Positions 42,703-51,308 are shown, counted from the stretch's first letter. The stretch: DNA of 64,000 bases from Collinsella sp. An268 (GCF_002159765.1 NZ_NFJH01000011.1:34904-98903), one strand, 5' to 3'. The notes: generated from the sequence alone by a model not told the origin. Program-made: numbers and translations.

Positions 42703-43722
42703 CTACTCCCCCGCACCTACCGCGGCAATCTCGCGGCCCTGGTCGGAGACTGCGGCGCCAGCGTCACCGAGCTCGGCGATGTTCACGCGGAGCCATTCGT
42801 AGGCGAGTGCCGTGGTTGCCTGCGCCACGTTCAGGCTCTCGGTCACCCCGCGCTGCGGCAAGCGCGTGAGGTCGTCGCAGGTTTCGAGCACCAAGCGCGA
42901 GATGCCCTCGCCCTCCGACCCCATCACAAGTGCGATGCGCCCAGTAAGCGGCGACTCCCAGCAGGACCCTTCGGCATGCTCGCTCGCGCCGACGCACCAA
43001 AATCCCGCCTGTTTAAGACCCTCGAGTGCACGAGCGATGTTGGGCACGCGGGCGATGGGCAGGTGCATGACAGCGCCGGCGGAGGTCTTGTAGGTGGCAA
43101 CCGTCACCTCGGCCGCGCGCTTGTTGGCGATGACCACGCCCGCGGCACCAACAACCTCCGCGGAGCGCACGATGGCGCCAAAGTTGCCGGCGTCGGTCAC
43201 ATGGTCGAGCACCACCACGAGCGCGGGCCCTTCGCCGGCGCGTGCAACGATATCGGAAAGCTCGGCGTATGGGAAGGCGCCAACTTCAAGCACGATGCCC
43301 TGGTGCGCGCCGTGCGCGGAGATGGCATCGAGCTCGGCGCGGGGACGGGTAATGACGGGCACGCCGGCCGCGTGTAGGTAGTCGACGAGCTGGCCAAGCG
43401 CGGCGTCCTTGCCCTCGCCCTCGGCTACTAGCGCGCGCTTGACGGGGAAGCCGGCACGCAGCGCCTCCGTTACCGCACGGCGCCCCTCAATGAAGTCACC
43501 TGTTGGGCGAATGACCGAACGCTTGGCCGCAGAACGAACGCCTCCTCCCTTTTCGGCATCCCGCTTCCGCGCGTCATCTGTTCCAAACGCGCCACCGCGA
43601 TCGCGAGAATCTTTGCCTCCGCCGAGAGCCTTCTCGCTATCGCCCTGCTGACGCATACCGCGCCCGCCGCGCATGTCACGACCACCGGGCCGCTGACCGC
43701 GCCCACCTTGCTGCCTGCCCAT
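42703..43722 (-). CDS. rlmB: 23S rRNA (Gm2251) 2'-O-methyltransferase
   Basis: Encodes 339 aa from MGRQQGGRGQRPGGRD (RBS GAGGAG). An Arg/Gly-rich disordered start of about 70 aa precedes the usual enzyme: substrate-binding part (IEGRRAVTEALRAGFPVKRA), then the SpoU/trefoil-knot domain with VVLDHVTDAGNFGAIVRSAE (motif 1), GSEGEGISRLV (motif 2) and PQRGVTESLNVAQATT (motif 3), where S-adenosylmethionine binds. Methylates G2251 of 23S rRNA. Cotranscribed with yacP. Confidence 0.95.
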   Translation of the reverse strand: MGRQQGGRGQRPGGRDMRGGRGMRQQGDSEKALGGGKDSRDRGGAFGTDDARKRDAEKGGGVRSAAKRSVIRPTGDFIEGRRAVTEALRAGFPVKRALVAEGEGKDAALGQLVDYLHAAGVPVITRPRAELDAISAHGAHQGIVLEVGAFPYAELSDIVARAGEGPALVVVLDHVTDAGNFGAIVRSAEVVGAAGVVIANKRAAEVTVATYKTSAGAVMHLPIARVPNIARALEGLKQAGFWCVGASEHAEGSCWESPLTGRIALVMGSEGEGISRLVLETCDDLTRLPQRGVTESLNVAQATTALAYEWLRVNIAELGDAGAAVSDQGREIAAVGAGE

Positions 43723-43832
43723 GAATCTCCTCACACGTCCTGATTCTTACTGCAGTATAAACCGGCATGCATCAACACAAATCGACTGCAAAAGCCCCGA
43801 CGCCATACACCTACCTAAATAACCCATCATCC

Positions 43833-45011
43833 CTACTGGAAAAGCGGCACACGACCCAGCAGGAAATCATCAACGGGAAACTCATTCGACCCGATCACGA
43901 GCGCATAGGTTCCCGGATAACGTTGGACGAACTCCCCAAGCCCCTTCAAACTCTTGACGCGCCCGCTTTTCACCTCAATCGCTGTTCTCCGTCGACCTTT
44001 CGTCACCACAAAGTCAACCTCATAGGAGCCATTGCGCCACCACGTCACCGTAAAGCCCTCGCGGCTGGCCCGCGCAAGCAAATACGCCCCTACCGCTGTC
44101 TCGACCAAGTGGCCCCGATATTCGCTGTTCTCGCGCAAGCGTTCGCGCCGTTCACCAGAAGCGGTAACCATGAGCGCGGTGTCATGGGCCAGCAACCTAG
44201 GCGAACTAGCGCGCTCCTTCAGCACCTTTTCATCGTACTTGGGAAGACCGCTCAACAAGCCGGCGCGTGAAAGCAACTCAAGATAGTGCGCTATTGTGTC
44301 GGTGTTCCCGCGATCGTCAAGCTGGCCAAGTAGCTTTCGGTAGGATATTTCTTGCGCAGAATAGACCGCACCCACCTCGAAGAGGGCGCGAAGCAACGCG
44401 GGCTTGCGTACCACTTCCATCTCGAGCACATCTTGGGTGAGCGTTGGCTCAACAATCGCCTCCCTCACATACGCCAGCCAACGATCTTCGTCGTCCTTGA
44501 GCGACGCCGCTCCGGGATACCCGCCAAAGAAGAGAAAATCCTCGTACGTAAAGCCAAACGCCTCGCGGCATTCATCAAAGGTCCACTGCGTTGAGGGAAT
44601 AACCTCGTAGCGGCCCTTGAGTGAGTCGGCCATGCCTTTTCGCAACAGCAGGGTCGAAGAGCCGGTGAGGACCACTCTAAGATCAAGCCCATTTCGAGAA
44701 TCCTCGTCCCACAGGTACTTGACCGTTGCCGACCAATCGGGAACCTTTTGGACTTCATCTAGAGAGAGAATGGCACCGGGAGTTTGGCGGGCCATTGAAC
44801 GCGCCTGCTTCCACAGATCTTCGAGCGTGCGCGGGAGCTGGTCACGCGGACGGTCGAACACGAATTCCTGTACGGGAGTATCAAGCTTGCGCAAAGCTTG
44901 CGCAACCGCCGTGCTTTTTCCCGTTTGCCGAGGCCCTTCTACTATCTGGAGAAATCGACGCGGCTCCAACAGGCGGTTCGCGAGCATAGGAACGATATAG
45001 CGTTCATACAT
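43833..45011 (-). CDS. DUF4143 AAA-type ATPase
   Basis: Encodes 392 aa from MYERYIVPMLANRLLEPR (RBS GAGGGG). Walker A GPRQTGKSTAV near residue 28, Walker B AILSLDEVQKVPDW, then VLTGSSTLLLRKGMADSLKGR, a winged-helix part (QEISYRKLLGQLDDRGNTDT) and the DUF4143 nuclease-like end (WWRNGSYEVDFVVTKGR, EVKSG). These ATPases are common, mobile and mostly uncharacterised; the end resembles the archaeal Holliday junction resolvase fold. It is inserted between cysS and rlmB with a 50-base AT-rich operator-like repeat in front, so it was probably gained. Confidence 0.9.
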   Translation of the reverse strand: MYERYIVPMLANRLLEPRRFLQIVEGPRQTGKSTAVAQALRKLDTPVQEFVFDRPRDQLPRTLEDLWKQARSMARQTPGAILSLDEVQKVPDWSATVKYLWDEDSRNGLDLRVVLTGSSTLLLRKGMADSLKGRYEVIPSTQWTFDECREAFGFTYEDFLFFGGYPGAASLKDDEDRWLAYVREAIVEPTLTQDVLEMEVVRKPALLRALFEVGAVYSAQEISYRKLLGQLDDRGNTDTIAHYLELLSRAGLLSGLPKYDEKVLKERASSPRLLAHDTALMVTASGERRERLRENSEYRGHLVETAVGAYLLARASREGFTVTWWRNGSYEVDFVVTKGRRRTAIEVKSGRVKSLKGLGEFVQRYPGTYALVIGSNEFPVDDFLLGRVPLFQ

Positions 45012-45062
45012 GAGCAATCCCCTCTCGCACGTTTTATCTCCTGTCATTATTGCCATATTATA

Positions 45063-45113
45063 TTTTTGACAGGATAACCTATCAAAAATTAGATTTCTCA
45101 ATTTTGATAGGTT
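45063..45113. promoter_or_regulatory. AT-rich inverted and direct repeats upstream of the DUF4143 gene
   Basis: AACCTATCAAAA (45076-45087) and TTTTGATAGGTT (45102-45113) are a perfect 12-base inverted repeat, and a third half site TTTTTGACAGG is at 45063-45073. The stretch is far AT-richer than its surroundings. It lies 50-100 bases before the ATPase start and also before the divergent flavodoxin gene. Confidence 0.65.
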
Positions 45114-45222
45114 TCATAACGCCTGCATTTTTTCAGCGCTCTGTAAGGCTTCTCCCACTACGATCATGCATGCAACTGCATGGGGAACAAATGCCTATAA
45201 ACCGCGAGCCCCGGGAGGATGG

Positions 45223-45765
45223 ATGAAAGCCGCTGTTGTGTACTGCTCGCAAACGGGATCGGCGAAGACGTACGCTGACTGGATGGCCGAAGAGCTGAGT
45301 TGCACGCCTGAACCGCTTGATCGCATCGAGGCGGTTGCCACGGATGCCGAACTCGTAGTGTTTGCCAGCTGGTTCCATGCGGCGAGCATCAAGGGCGTCA
45401 AGCGTTTCCAAGCGTACATGGCGAAACATCCCGAGAAGCGCTACGCCGTGATCGCGGTGGGTGCGACGCCCATGCCATGCGACCTGTGGCCAGCAAGCGA
45501 GCACAAAGAGGCGTTCCGCCGCTCCTTCCCGGAAAATCGCTACCCCGACCTGCCGTGGGTGTACTGCCGCGGTGGATTCCACTTCGAGCGGCTCGGTGCG
45601 TTGGATAAAATCGCCATGTGCATCTACTTCAAAATGCTCGAAGACGAGATCGCGCGCGGCAATGAACGCGAGAAGATCTCGCTCGCAGGCATGCGAGAGG
45701 GCTTCGACGGCTGCAATCGCTCGTATTTAGAGCCATTACTCGAACAGCTGAGGCTACAGGGATAA
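45223..45765 (+). CDS. Flavodoxin-like protein
   Basis: Encodes 180 aa from MKAAVVYCSQTGSAKTYADW (RBS GGGAGG); the frame is open upstream but without an RBS. The N-terminus is the FMN phosphate loop (S/T-x-T-G-x-A). The rest, FASWFHAASIKGVKRFQAYM, RYAVIAVGATPMP and YCRGGFHFERL, is of the HemG/flavodoxin-4-like type. It should carry electrons with bound FMN. The partner is unknown. It is divergent from the DUF4143 ATPase and followed by a small winged-helix ORF on the other strand. Confidence 0.85.
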   Translation: MKAAVVYCSQTGSAKTYADWMAEELSCTPEPLDRIEAVATDAELVVFASWFHAASIKGVKRFQAYMAKHPEKRYAVIAVGATPMPCDLWPASEHKEAFRRSFPENRYPDLPWVYCRGGFHFERLGALDKIAMCIYFKMLEDEIARGNEREKISLAGMREGFDGCNRSYLEPLLEQLRLQG

Positions 45766-45822
45766 CGGGCGGCTATCGTAAGGCACCAGGTCTTGTGCAA
45801 CCCTATCGCTTTGCTGCACCGC

Positions 45823-46029
45823 CTACGCCAATCGACGATACTTCGTCCCCCTTGCTACGCCACTTGTTTCAACCACGCCAAGGGAAACAAGTTGCTGAAG
45901 AATCTTCGTGAGCTTCGACCTGCTGAAGTCAACTTCTTTCAGAATCTCTCCCACCGCCATGGGGCGTACCGCGTTCAGTAGGTCGTACACGCGCTGCTGG
46001 TCATCCGTGAGCCCGATATCACTTTTCAT
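45823..46029 (-). CDS. Small winged-helix protein or C-terminal remnant
   Basis: Encodes 68 aa from MKSDIGLTDDQQRVYDLL. Contains a complete winged helix (PMAVGEILKEVDFSRSKLTKI, LQQLVSLGVVETSGVARGTKY). The upstream frame has a TAG within 7 codons, and the start lacks a good RBS (only GGTGG). Such domains end COG2865/AlbA_2 regulators, so it could be the last piece of a lost gene; a stand-alone small regulator is the alternative. Confidence 0.5.
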   Translation of the reverse strand: MKSDIGLTDDQQRVYDLLNAVRPMAVGEILKEVDFSRSKLTKILQQLVSLGVVETSGVARGTKYRRLA

Positions 46030-46093
46030 GAGGGGCAGCGCCACCAGCTACGCATACAATTACGCAAGAAATATTCTGCGTACTTTTATGCGT

Positions 46094-46130
46094 TAAAAAA
46101 AGCCGCCCTTCCCCAATGGAAAGAGCGGCT
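46094..46130 (-). terminator. Terminator after cysS
   Basis: On the minus strand AGCCGCTCTTTCC pairs with GGGAAGGGCGGCT (one G-U pair and one mismatch), then TTTTTT. It is 31 bases after the cysS stop. Confidence 0.93.
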
Positions 46131-46160
46131 CGCGTTCCTGTAGAAGAGTAGACGTCGAGA

Positions 46161-47627
46161 TTATGCGTGCTTGATGCGGCTGCCAGCGGCGGTGTCCTCA
46201 ATCACGAGGCCCATGTCGCGCAGCTGGTCGCGGATGGCGTCGGCCACGTCCCAGTTCTTGGCGGCGCGGGCCTCGGCACGGGCTGCGAGGATCTTCTCGG
46301 CAGCCTCGGAAACGTCGTCTCCCGTGTAGGCGCAAAGCCCCGCGGCCACGCCGAGGAGCCCCACCGGCAACTCCTCCTCGGGCTCGGGCAACTCGATACC
46401 CAAGATCTTGAACGCCCCGGCGATGCTCGCCGCAGCACCGGTCGCCGCGTCCGCATCGACCGCGGAGCCCGCCTGGTCAAGATACGTGTTAGCGTCGGTC
46501 ACCAGCTGGAAGTACGCCGCGAGCGCGCCCGCGGTGTTGAAGTCGTCGTTCATCTGGCGCTCAAACTCATCGCGCGCCGCGAGGACCGCGGCATCGAGCT
46601 TCTGCGCGAGCGCGGCGTCGGGCCGCCCTTCAGCATGGCGCGTCGCCCACACGAGGTTCTTCACCGTGCCGGCGATACGGCCGAGCGAGTTCTCGGCACC
46701 CGCCAGGCGCTCCCAAGAGAAGTCGAGCGGGCTGCGGTAGTGGGTCTGCAGCATGAGCAGGCGCAGAGCCGCCGCGGAGTGCTTCTCGAGCACCTCCTCG
46801 AGCGTAAAGAAGTTGCCAAGCGACTTCGACATCTTCTCGCCGTCGACGAGCAGCATCCCCGTATGCATCCACGTGTTCGCAAAGCCCTCGTGCCAGGCGC
46901 AGGTGGCCTGGGCGCACTCGTTCTCGTGGTGCGGGAAGGCGAGGTCGGAGCCGCCGCCGTGGATGTCGATGGGGCAGCCGAGGTAGCGGTGCACCATGGC
47001 GGCGCACTCCGTGTGCCAACCCGGGCGCCCCTCGCCCCACGGGCTCTTCCAGCTGGGCTCGCCGGGCTTGGCCGCCTTCCAGAGCGCGAAGTCGAGCGGG
47101 TCGCGCTTGGCCTCGCCCGCGGCGATGCGCGCGCCCACCATGAGGTCATCGATCTTGCGTCCGGAAACCTCGCCGTAGGTGGGATCGCTTCGCACCGAGA
47201 AGTACACGTCGCCGTTATCGGCCGCGTAGGCATGACCGCCCTCGATGAGCGTCTTGATCATGCCGATCATGGAGCCGATTTCCTTGGTGGCGCGTGGGCG
47301 CACATCGGGGTCCATCACGTTTGCCGCATGCATGACGTCGATGAACTTCTTCGAGAACTCCTCAGCCACCTCGGCGGCAGTGCGTCCCTGCTCGTTGGCG
47401 CGGTTGATGATCTTGTCGTCCACGTCGGTGAGGTTCTGGGCGAACGTGACCTCGTACCCGCTCGCGATGAGCCAGCGGCGGATCACGTCGAAGCTGATGA
47501 ACGTGCGCGCGTTGCCGATGTGGATGTTGTCATAGACCGTCGGGCCGCACACGTACATGCGGACCTTACCCTCTTCGATGGGGATTAACTCCTCTTTTTT
47601 GTGCGTGGCCGAGTTGTAGATAAGCAT
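46161..47627 (-). CDS. cysS: Cysteinyl-tRNA synthetase
   Basis: Encodes 488 aa from MLIYNSATHKKEELI (RBS GAGGAG); the frame extends upstream without support. Joins Cys to tRNA-Cys. Class I motifs HIGN (near residue 36) and KMSKS (near 272) are intact, and the zinc site Cys27, plus Cys and His in GWHTECAAM and FPHHENECAQ, is present. The DALR domain follows, and the end (AEARAAKNWDVADAIRDQL) is normal. In many bacteria cysS is next to mrnC and rlmB; here a DUF4143/flavodoxin segment lies between and no mrnC is seen. Confidence 0.98.
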   Translation of the reverse strand: MLIYNSATHKKEELIPIEEGKVRMYVCGPTVYDNIHIGNARTFISFDVIRRWLIASGYEVTFAQNLTDVDDKIINRANEQGRTAAEVAEEFSKKFIDVMHAANVMDPDVRPRATKEIGSMIGMIKTLIEGGHAYAADNGDVYFSVRSDPTYGEVSGRKIDDLMVGARIAAGEAKRDPLDFALWKAAKPGEPSWKSPWGEGRPGWHTECAAMVHRYLGCPIDIHGGGSDLAFPHHENECAQATCAWHEGFANTWMHTGMLLVDGEKMSKSLGNFFTLEEVLEKHSAAALRLLMLQTHYRSPLDFSWERLAGAENSLGRIAGTVKNLVWATRHAEGRPDAALAQKLDAAVLAARDEFERQMNDDFNTAGALAAYFQLVTDANTYLDQAGSAVDADAATGAAASIAGAFKILGIELPEPEEELPVGLLGVAAGLCAYTGDDVSEAAEKILAARAEARAAKNWDVADAIRDQLRDMGLVIEDTAAGSRIKHA

Positions 47628-47700
47628 GAGATCTCCTCGCGTTGCCTCGCCCGTGATGCTCGCGCAGGTTTGCCGCGGCGGCAGGGCGCGATACTGCTCG

Positions 47701-47737
47701 ATTATACGCGACCGGGCCCGGAAAGACCGGGCCCGGT
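47701..47737 (-). promoter_or_regulatory. TATAAT box of cysS next to a GC-rich hairpin
   Basis: On the minus strand a perfect ACCGGGCCCGG / CCGGGCCCGGT hairpin (47711-47737) has no T-run after it but is followed 4 bases later by TATAAT (47701-47706), 74 bases before the cysS start. The hairpin probably ends the thiE transcript, and the box is the probable -10 of cysS. Confidence 0.6.
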
Positions 47738-47793
47738 ACGTAAGAGCGAACAATCTGACGTTCTGAGAGATAGCGCCTAGTCGCTGTTGGTGC

Positions 47794-48495
47794 CTAGTTG
47801 CTGTTTGCTCGCCAGAGGTCGACGAGCTCCTTAGCTGCCGCATACGGGTCATCGGCGCCCGCCACGGCGGACACCACAAAGAAGCCCTCCACACCGGTTG
47901 CTGCAAGTGCGGGGATGTCGGCCGCCTTGACGCCGCCGCCCACCACGATGGGGCGCGGGCTCACCTGGTGCAGCTCGGCGAGCTCGGCCAAGCTGCGGGT
48001 GATTACGTGCCCGTCGTCGTCAAGACCGCAGTCGGGCTTGGTAGCCGTCTCGTGCAGGGGGCCCACACCAAAGTAGTCCACCGCCGAGACATCGGCTGTC
48101 TCGATATAGCGACGCATCTCATGCGCGGCGGCAGAGAGCCCCACCACCGCATCCTCGCCGAGGAACTTCCGGCAAATCTCGGGTGGAATATCAGACTGCC
48201 CCACATGAACACCGTCCACCTTGATGCCCATCTCGCGCGCGGCGAGCGCCACGTCGAGCCGGTCATCGATGAGCAGCGGCACGGTGTCTGACTTGCCGGC
48301 AGCGGCAATGACGTCGGCCACGCGGCGTGCGCAGTCGATCATCTCGCGCGCGCCCGCCACCTTGGAGCGCACCTGGATGATGGTGAAGCCGGCGTCGAGC
48401 GCCTGAGCAACCACCTCTTCCACAGGTCGACCGCAGGTATTCTCTGGCCCCAGCACCAGATATGCAGAGATATCCAAGTTGTCACGTATGCTCAT
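47794..48495 (-). CDS. thiE: Thiamine-phosphate synthase
   Basis: Encodes 233 aa from MSIRDNLDISAYLVLGPE (RBS AGGAG). Joins the pyrimidine (HMP-PP) and thiazole (HET-P) parts of thiamine. TIM barrel with TIIQVRSKVAGAREM, LLIDDRLDVALAAREMG, VDGVHVGQSDIP, VDYFGVGPLHETATKPD and IVVGGGVKAADIP, which form the substrate pocket. Last of the thiM-MTH1187-thiE operon. There is no thiC or thiG here, so the operon serves salvage. Confidence 0.96.
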   Translation of the reverse strand: MSIRDNLDISAYLVLGPENTCGRPVEEVVAQALDAGFTIIQVRSKVAGAREMIDCARRVADVIAAAGKSDTVPLLIDDRLDVALAAREMGIKVDGVHVGQSDIPPEICRKFLGEDAVVGLSAAAHEMRRYIETADVSAVDYFGVGPLHETATKPDCGLDDDGHVITRSLAELAELHQVSPRPIVVGGGVKAADIPALAATGVEGFFVVSAVAGADDPYAAAKELVDLWRANSN

Positions 48496-48506
48496 AGTGC
48501 ACTCTC

Positions 48507-48860
48507 CTATGCCTTGCAGCCGCACGCGCCGGCGCCGTCCGCCGCGGCACCATCGGAGCCCGCGCCGTCCAGAATCTCGTCCACCACGCGCACCTTGCGC
48601 TCCATCATGTTCTCAAAGCCAGGGCGGATATCGGCCTTGAGCACCACCTCGGTGCGGATGCCGCGCTCCGCGAGCACAAAGGTCGCGTCGCGCACGGTGC
48701 GCATCACATCGTCCCACTCGCCCTCGATCTCGGTGAACATGGAGTTGGTGCGACAGGAAAGGCCACTCTCGCGGATAACGCGGATGACCTCCGCCACGTA
48801 CTCCTTTAGCTCGTCGCCCACGCCCACCGGCGCGATGGCCACGGCAACCAGCGTGTTCAT
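48507..48860 (-). CDS. MTH1187/YkoF-type thiamine-binding protein
   Basis: Encodes 117 aa, a DUF77-fold protein (VAVAIAPVGVGDELKEYVAEV, SGLSCRTNSMFTEIEGEWDD, ADIRPGFENMMERKV). Members bind thiamine or its HMP part in the cytoplasm. Its ATG directly follows the thiM TAA and thiE begins 11 bases after it, so it is translated with both. The last 20 residues are Gly/Ala-rich and end CGCKA, an addition not needed for the fold. It could deliver HMP to ThiM or ThiE, or buffer thiamine. Confidence 0.88.
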   Translation of the reverse strand: MNTLVAVAIAPVGVGDELKEYVAEVIRVIRESGLSCRTNSMFTEIEGEWDDVMRTVRDATFVLAERGIRTEVVLKADIRPGFENMMERKVRVVDEILDGAGSDGAAADGAGACGCKA

Positions 48861-49700
48861 TTACGCCTCCTCGATCTCAAAGGTGTGGTGTGCGATGTCC
48901 TCGGGCGTGGCGAGGTAGAGCTCGTCCAAAAACGCCACCTGGAAGCTTGCCGGGGCGTTCACCCGCGCGCCAGCGCGCTCGCCCGCCACGTTATACACGC
49001 CCACCGCCGCGAGCGCCGCGGCAAGCGGGGTCTCCGCACACGCGGCATACACGGCGCACACGCCGCCCAGACTGCAGCCGGAGCCCGTAATCTGCGTCAT
49101 GAAGGGCGAGCCGCCGTAGCTGCGCACCACGGTCTCGCCATCGGTCACCAAATCCACCGCACCAGAGACCGCCACCGCGCCGCCGGTGTAGCGGGCGAGC
49201 GCCACCGCCGCGGCGCGCGCCGCATCGACCTCCTGCGTGGAATCCACACCGCGCACCGTCGCGTCTGGGGCGGCCGTCTCAAGCCCCCACAGATTGGCGA
49301 GCGTAATGACCTCGGATGCATTGCCGCGCACAATGGTGGGCTTGCGCGGCTTCATGTCCGCCAGAAGCTGCGTGCGCATCGCGCCCACGCCCACGGCCAC
49401 GGGGTCGATGACCCAGGGCTTGTTGAGCTCGTGCAGGCGGCGCGTGGTGGCGGGCAGCGTCTCGGTGTAAATGGGCAGAAGCGTGCCAACGTTCAGATAC
49501 ATGGCACCGCCGAGCTCGGCCATCTTCTCGCCCTCATCCGGCAGATAGACCATCGCGGCCGAACCGCCCACGGCAATCTGGGCGTTCGCCACAAAGTTGA
49601 TGGTCACCGTATTGGTGATAGACGGCGTCATGGGGCACGTCTCACGTACCTTCTGCGCCGCACGCGTCACCTGTGCTTCCAGCGTTTCCTTCTCGATCAT
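48861..49700 (-). CDS. thiM: Hydroxyethylthiazole kinase
   Basis: Encodes 279 aa from MIEKETLEAQVTRAAQKV (GGAAAGG 8 bases upstream). Phosphorylates hydroxyethylthiazole for thiamine salvage. Ribokinase-like fold with TVNFVAN-like VTINFVANAQIAVGGSAAM at the start, WVIDPVAVGVGAMRTQL, NASEVITLANL, and the anion loop with catalytic Cys in ITGSGCSLGGVCAVYA. First gene of the operon, directly controlled by the TPP riboswitch. Confidence 0.96.
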   Translation of the reverse strand: MIEKETLEAQVTRAAQKVRETCPMTPSITNTVTINFVANAQIAVGGSAAMVYLPDEGEKMAELGGAMYLNVGTLLPIYTETLPATTRRLHELNKPWVIDPVAVGVGAMRTQLLADMKPRKPTIVRGNASEVITLANLWGLETAAPDATVRGVDSTQEVDAARAAAVALARYTGGAVAVSGAVDLVTDGETVVRSYGGSPFMTQITGSGCSLGGVCAVYAACAETPLAAALAAVGVYNVAGERAGARVNAPASFQVAFLDELYLATPEDIAHHTFEIEEA

Positions 49701-49722
49701 CAAAGATCCTTTCCGGAGCAAC

Positions 49723-49807
49723 GAAAAAAGCGCCCACCCGAGGTTGTACGCGTTGCCCTCTGCTGATGCCCGCAGACGGCAACGCCCCCAGGGAGCGCCT
49801 TGTGTTC
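49723..49807 (-). terminator. Expression-platform terminator of the TPP riboswitch
   Basis: On the minus strand GCGTTGCC / GGCAACGC form an inner stem, and an outer arm (AAG, CGCTC) can pair with GGGCGCTT before TTTTTT. It sits between the aptamer and the thiM ribosome binding site. Confidence 0.75.
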
Positions 49808-49812
49808 GCGTC

Positions 49813-49912
49813 CATGCTCCCTACGACAGCATTACCTGACAGGTTCGAAGGGTTGGGCAGAGCGCCCTCTCAACTCGGCATGCGCCCACGCGCGCCGGGT
49901 ACCCCTGCATCG
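49813..49912 (-). ncRNA. TPP riboswitch (THI element)
   Basis: On the minus strand the conserved parts are in order: GCAGGGGTACCC, GAGTTGAGAGGGCGC, ACCCTTCGAACCTGTCAGG, TAATGCTGTCGTAGGGA; P1 is closed by GATGC and GCATG. Binding of thiamine pyrophosphate should stabilise it and let the downstream terminator (49723-49807) form, switching off thiM-MTH1187-thiE. Confidence 0.95.
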
Positions 49913-49970
49913 GTGTCTATGATAGTGCGCGCGGCGTCATCTGGGCGCGGCAATCAAAACGTTTTCTTAC

Positions 49971-50033
49971 GCGTTTTGACCCCGTACGTTTTGGCCCCGC
50001 CCAAAAGTGGCGTTTTGACCCCGTCCCCAAATG
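49971..50033. repeat. Direct repeats of GCGTTTTGACCCCGT near ispF end
   Basis: GCGTTTTGACCCCGT at 49971-49985 and GCGTTTTGACCCCGTCCCCAAATG at 50010-50033 (two units shown in short form). The second contains the same CCCCGTCCCCAAATG core as the element between leuC and leuD. Confidence 0.7.
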
Positions 50034-50038
50034 TGCGG

Positions 50039-50515
50039 CTACGCGTGGTCAAGCAGACATACGGCCCAGGCACCAATACCGGCACCCTCGCCCTCCCAGC
50101 CAAGGTGCTCGGTGGTAGTGGCCTTCACGCCCACCTGGTCGACGGAAACACCGAGGGCACGCGCCAGGTTCTCGCGCATTGCCTCGCGATGCGGGCCGAT
50201 CTTGGGCTCCTGGGCAGCGATGGTGCAATCCGCATCCACAAAGGTATAGCCGCGTTCACGGGCATAGGCCATCACGCGGCCGAGCAGCACGAGCGAATCC
50301 GCTCCCTCATAAGCCGGATCATCGTCGGGAAAGAGCTTGCCGATGTCGCCCCCGCGGCACGCACCGAGGATCGCATCGGCAAGGGCATGGGCGAGCACAT
50401 CGGCATCGGAGTGGCCGAGCAGCCCCTTGTTGTGCGGAATGTCGACACCACCGATGATACAGCGGCGACCCTCCACCAAACGATGCACGTCGTATCCGTG
50501 TCCTATGCTCAGCAC
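50039..50515 (-). CDS. ispF: 2-C-methyl-D-erythritol 2,4-cyclodiphosphate synthase
   Basis: Encodes 158 aa from a GTG (AAGGAGG 6 bases upstream). Fifth step of the MEP isoprenoid pathway, a trimer with zinc bound by GYDVHRLV (Asp, His) and His in GLLGHSDADVLAHALADAIL. Ends with the usual KATTTEHLGWEGEGAGIGA. Follows ispD after 13 bases. Confidence 0.96.
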   Translation of the reverse strand: MLSIGHGYDVHRLVEGRRCIIGGVDIPHNKGLLGHSDADVLAHALADAILGACRGGDIGKLFPDDDPAYEGADSLVLLGRVMAYARERGYTFVDADCTIAAQEPKIGPHREAMRENLARALGVSVDQVGVKATTTEHLGWEGEGAGIGAWAVCLLDHA

Positions 50516-50528
50516 GGCAATCCTCCTT

Positions 50529-51308
50529 TTAGTTTGCGCGCGCCCGCAGCAGCGCCTCCACCAGCGGCAAGTCCTCGGGAACGGTCACCTTGATGTTGTC
50601 GCGCGGCGCCTCGACGCCCACAACGACTCCGCCCGCGTGCTCTACCACCGAGGCGTCGTCCGTTCCCGCAAAACCGTCTGCCGCTGCGCGCTCGATAGCC
50701 TGCACAAGCACGTGGGTGCGAAACACCTGCGGCGTCTGCACACACCAGAAGCGCGAGCGCGGCGGGGTATCGACAAAGCGGGCGCCCACCTCCTGCTCTT
50801 CGACCGTCTTCAACGTGTCGATGGCGCCCTGGCCGCAAACCACACCGTCGCGGCGCGGGTCGCGCAGAAGCTCTGCCACCGCCGCGTCGATGGTTGCCGG
50901 GCTGATAAGCGGTCGAGCGGCATCGTGTATGGCGATAACGTCATATCCTGTGGGAGCGGCCGCAACGCCCGAGACAGTTGAATCCTGCCGCTCGGCACCC
51001 GCGTCCGCAAAGGTAACCGGTGTCGCGAGTGGATAAGGATCGATAGCGACCTCGCGCATCTCTTGGCGGCGCGCGGGCTGGCAGACGATAACGATATGGC
51101 CAATCGTACGTGCACGGTCAAACGCCGCAAGCGTCCAAGCGATGAGTGGCCTACCCGCCGCCTCGACCAAAAGCTTGCCACCGGGGTTACCAAAGCGCGT
51201 GCCCGAGCCCCCGGCAACAATCACCGCACAGGCAGCGCCCTCCGGCGCGCCGCCACACGCGCACGACGCGGCGCTATCCGTCACAGGAGCGGTGCCGATG
51301 CCCTCCAT
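50529..51308 (-). CDS. ispD: 2-C-methyl-D-erythritol 4-phosphate cytidylyltransferase
   Basis: Encodes 259 aa. A first stretch of about 25 aa (MEGIGTAPVTDSAASCACGG) precedes the family start AVIVAGGSGTRFG. Also seen: GRPLIAWTLAAFD, AGAERQDSTVSG, DVIAIHDAARPLI, and TPQVFR near 195. Third step of the MEP pathway: attaches CMP to methylerythritol phosphate. Its ATG overlaps the disA stop (TGATG), so translation is coupled with disA. Confidence 0.95.
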   Translation of the reverse strand: MEGIGTAPVTDSAASCACGGAPEGAACAVIVAGGSGTRFGNPGGKLLVEAAGRPLIAWTLAAFDRARTIGHIVIVCQPARRQEMREVAIDPYPLATPVTFADAGAERQDSTVSGVAAAPTGYDVIAIHDAARPLISPATIDAAVAELLRDPRRDGVVCGQGAIDTLKTVEEQEVGARFVDTPPRSRFWCVQTPQVFRTHVLVQAIERAAADGFAGTDDASVVEHAGGVVVGVEAPRDNIKVTVPEDLPLVEALLRARAN

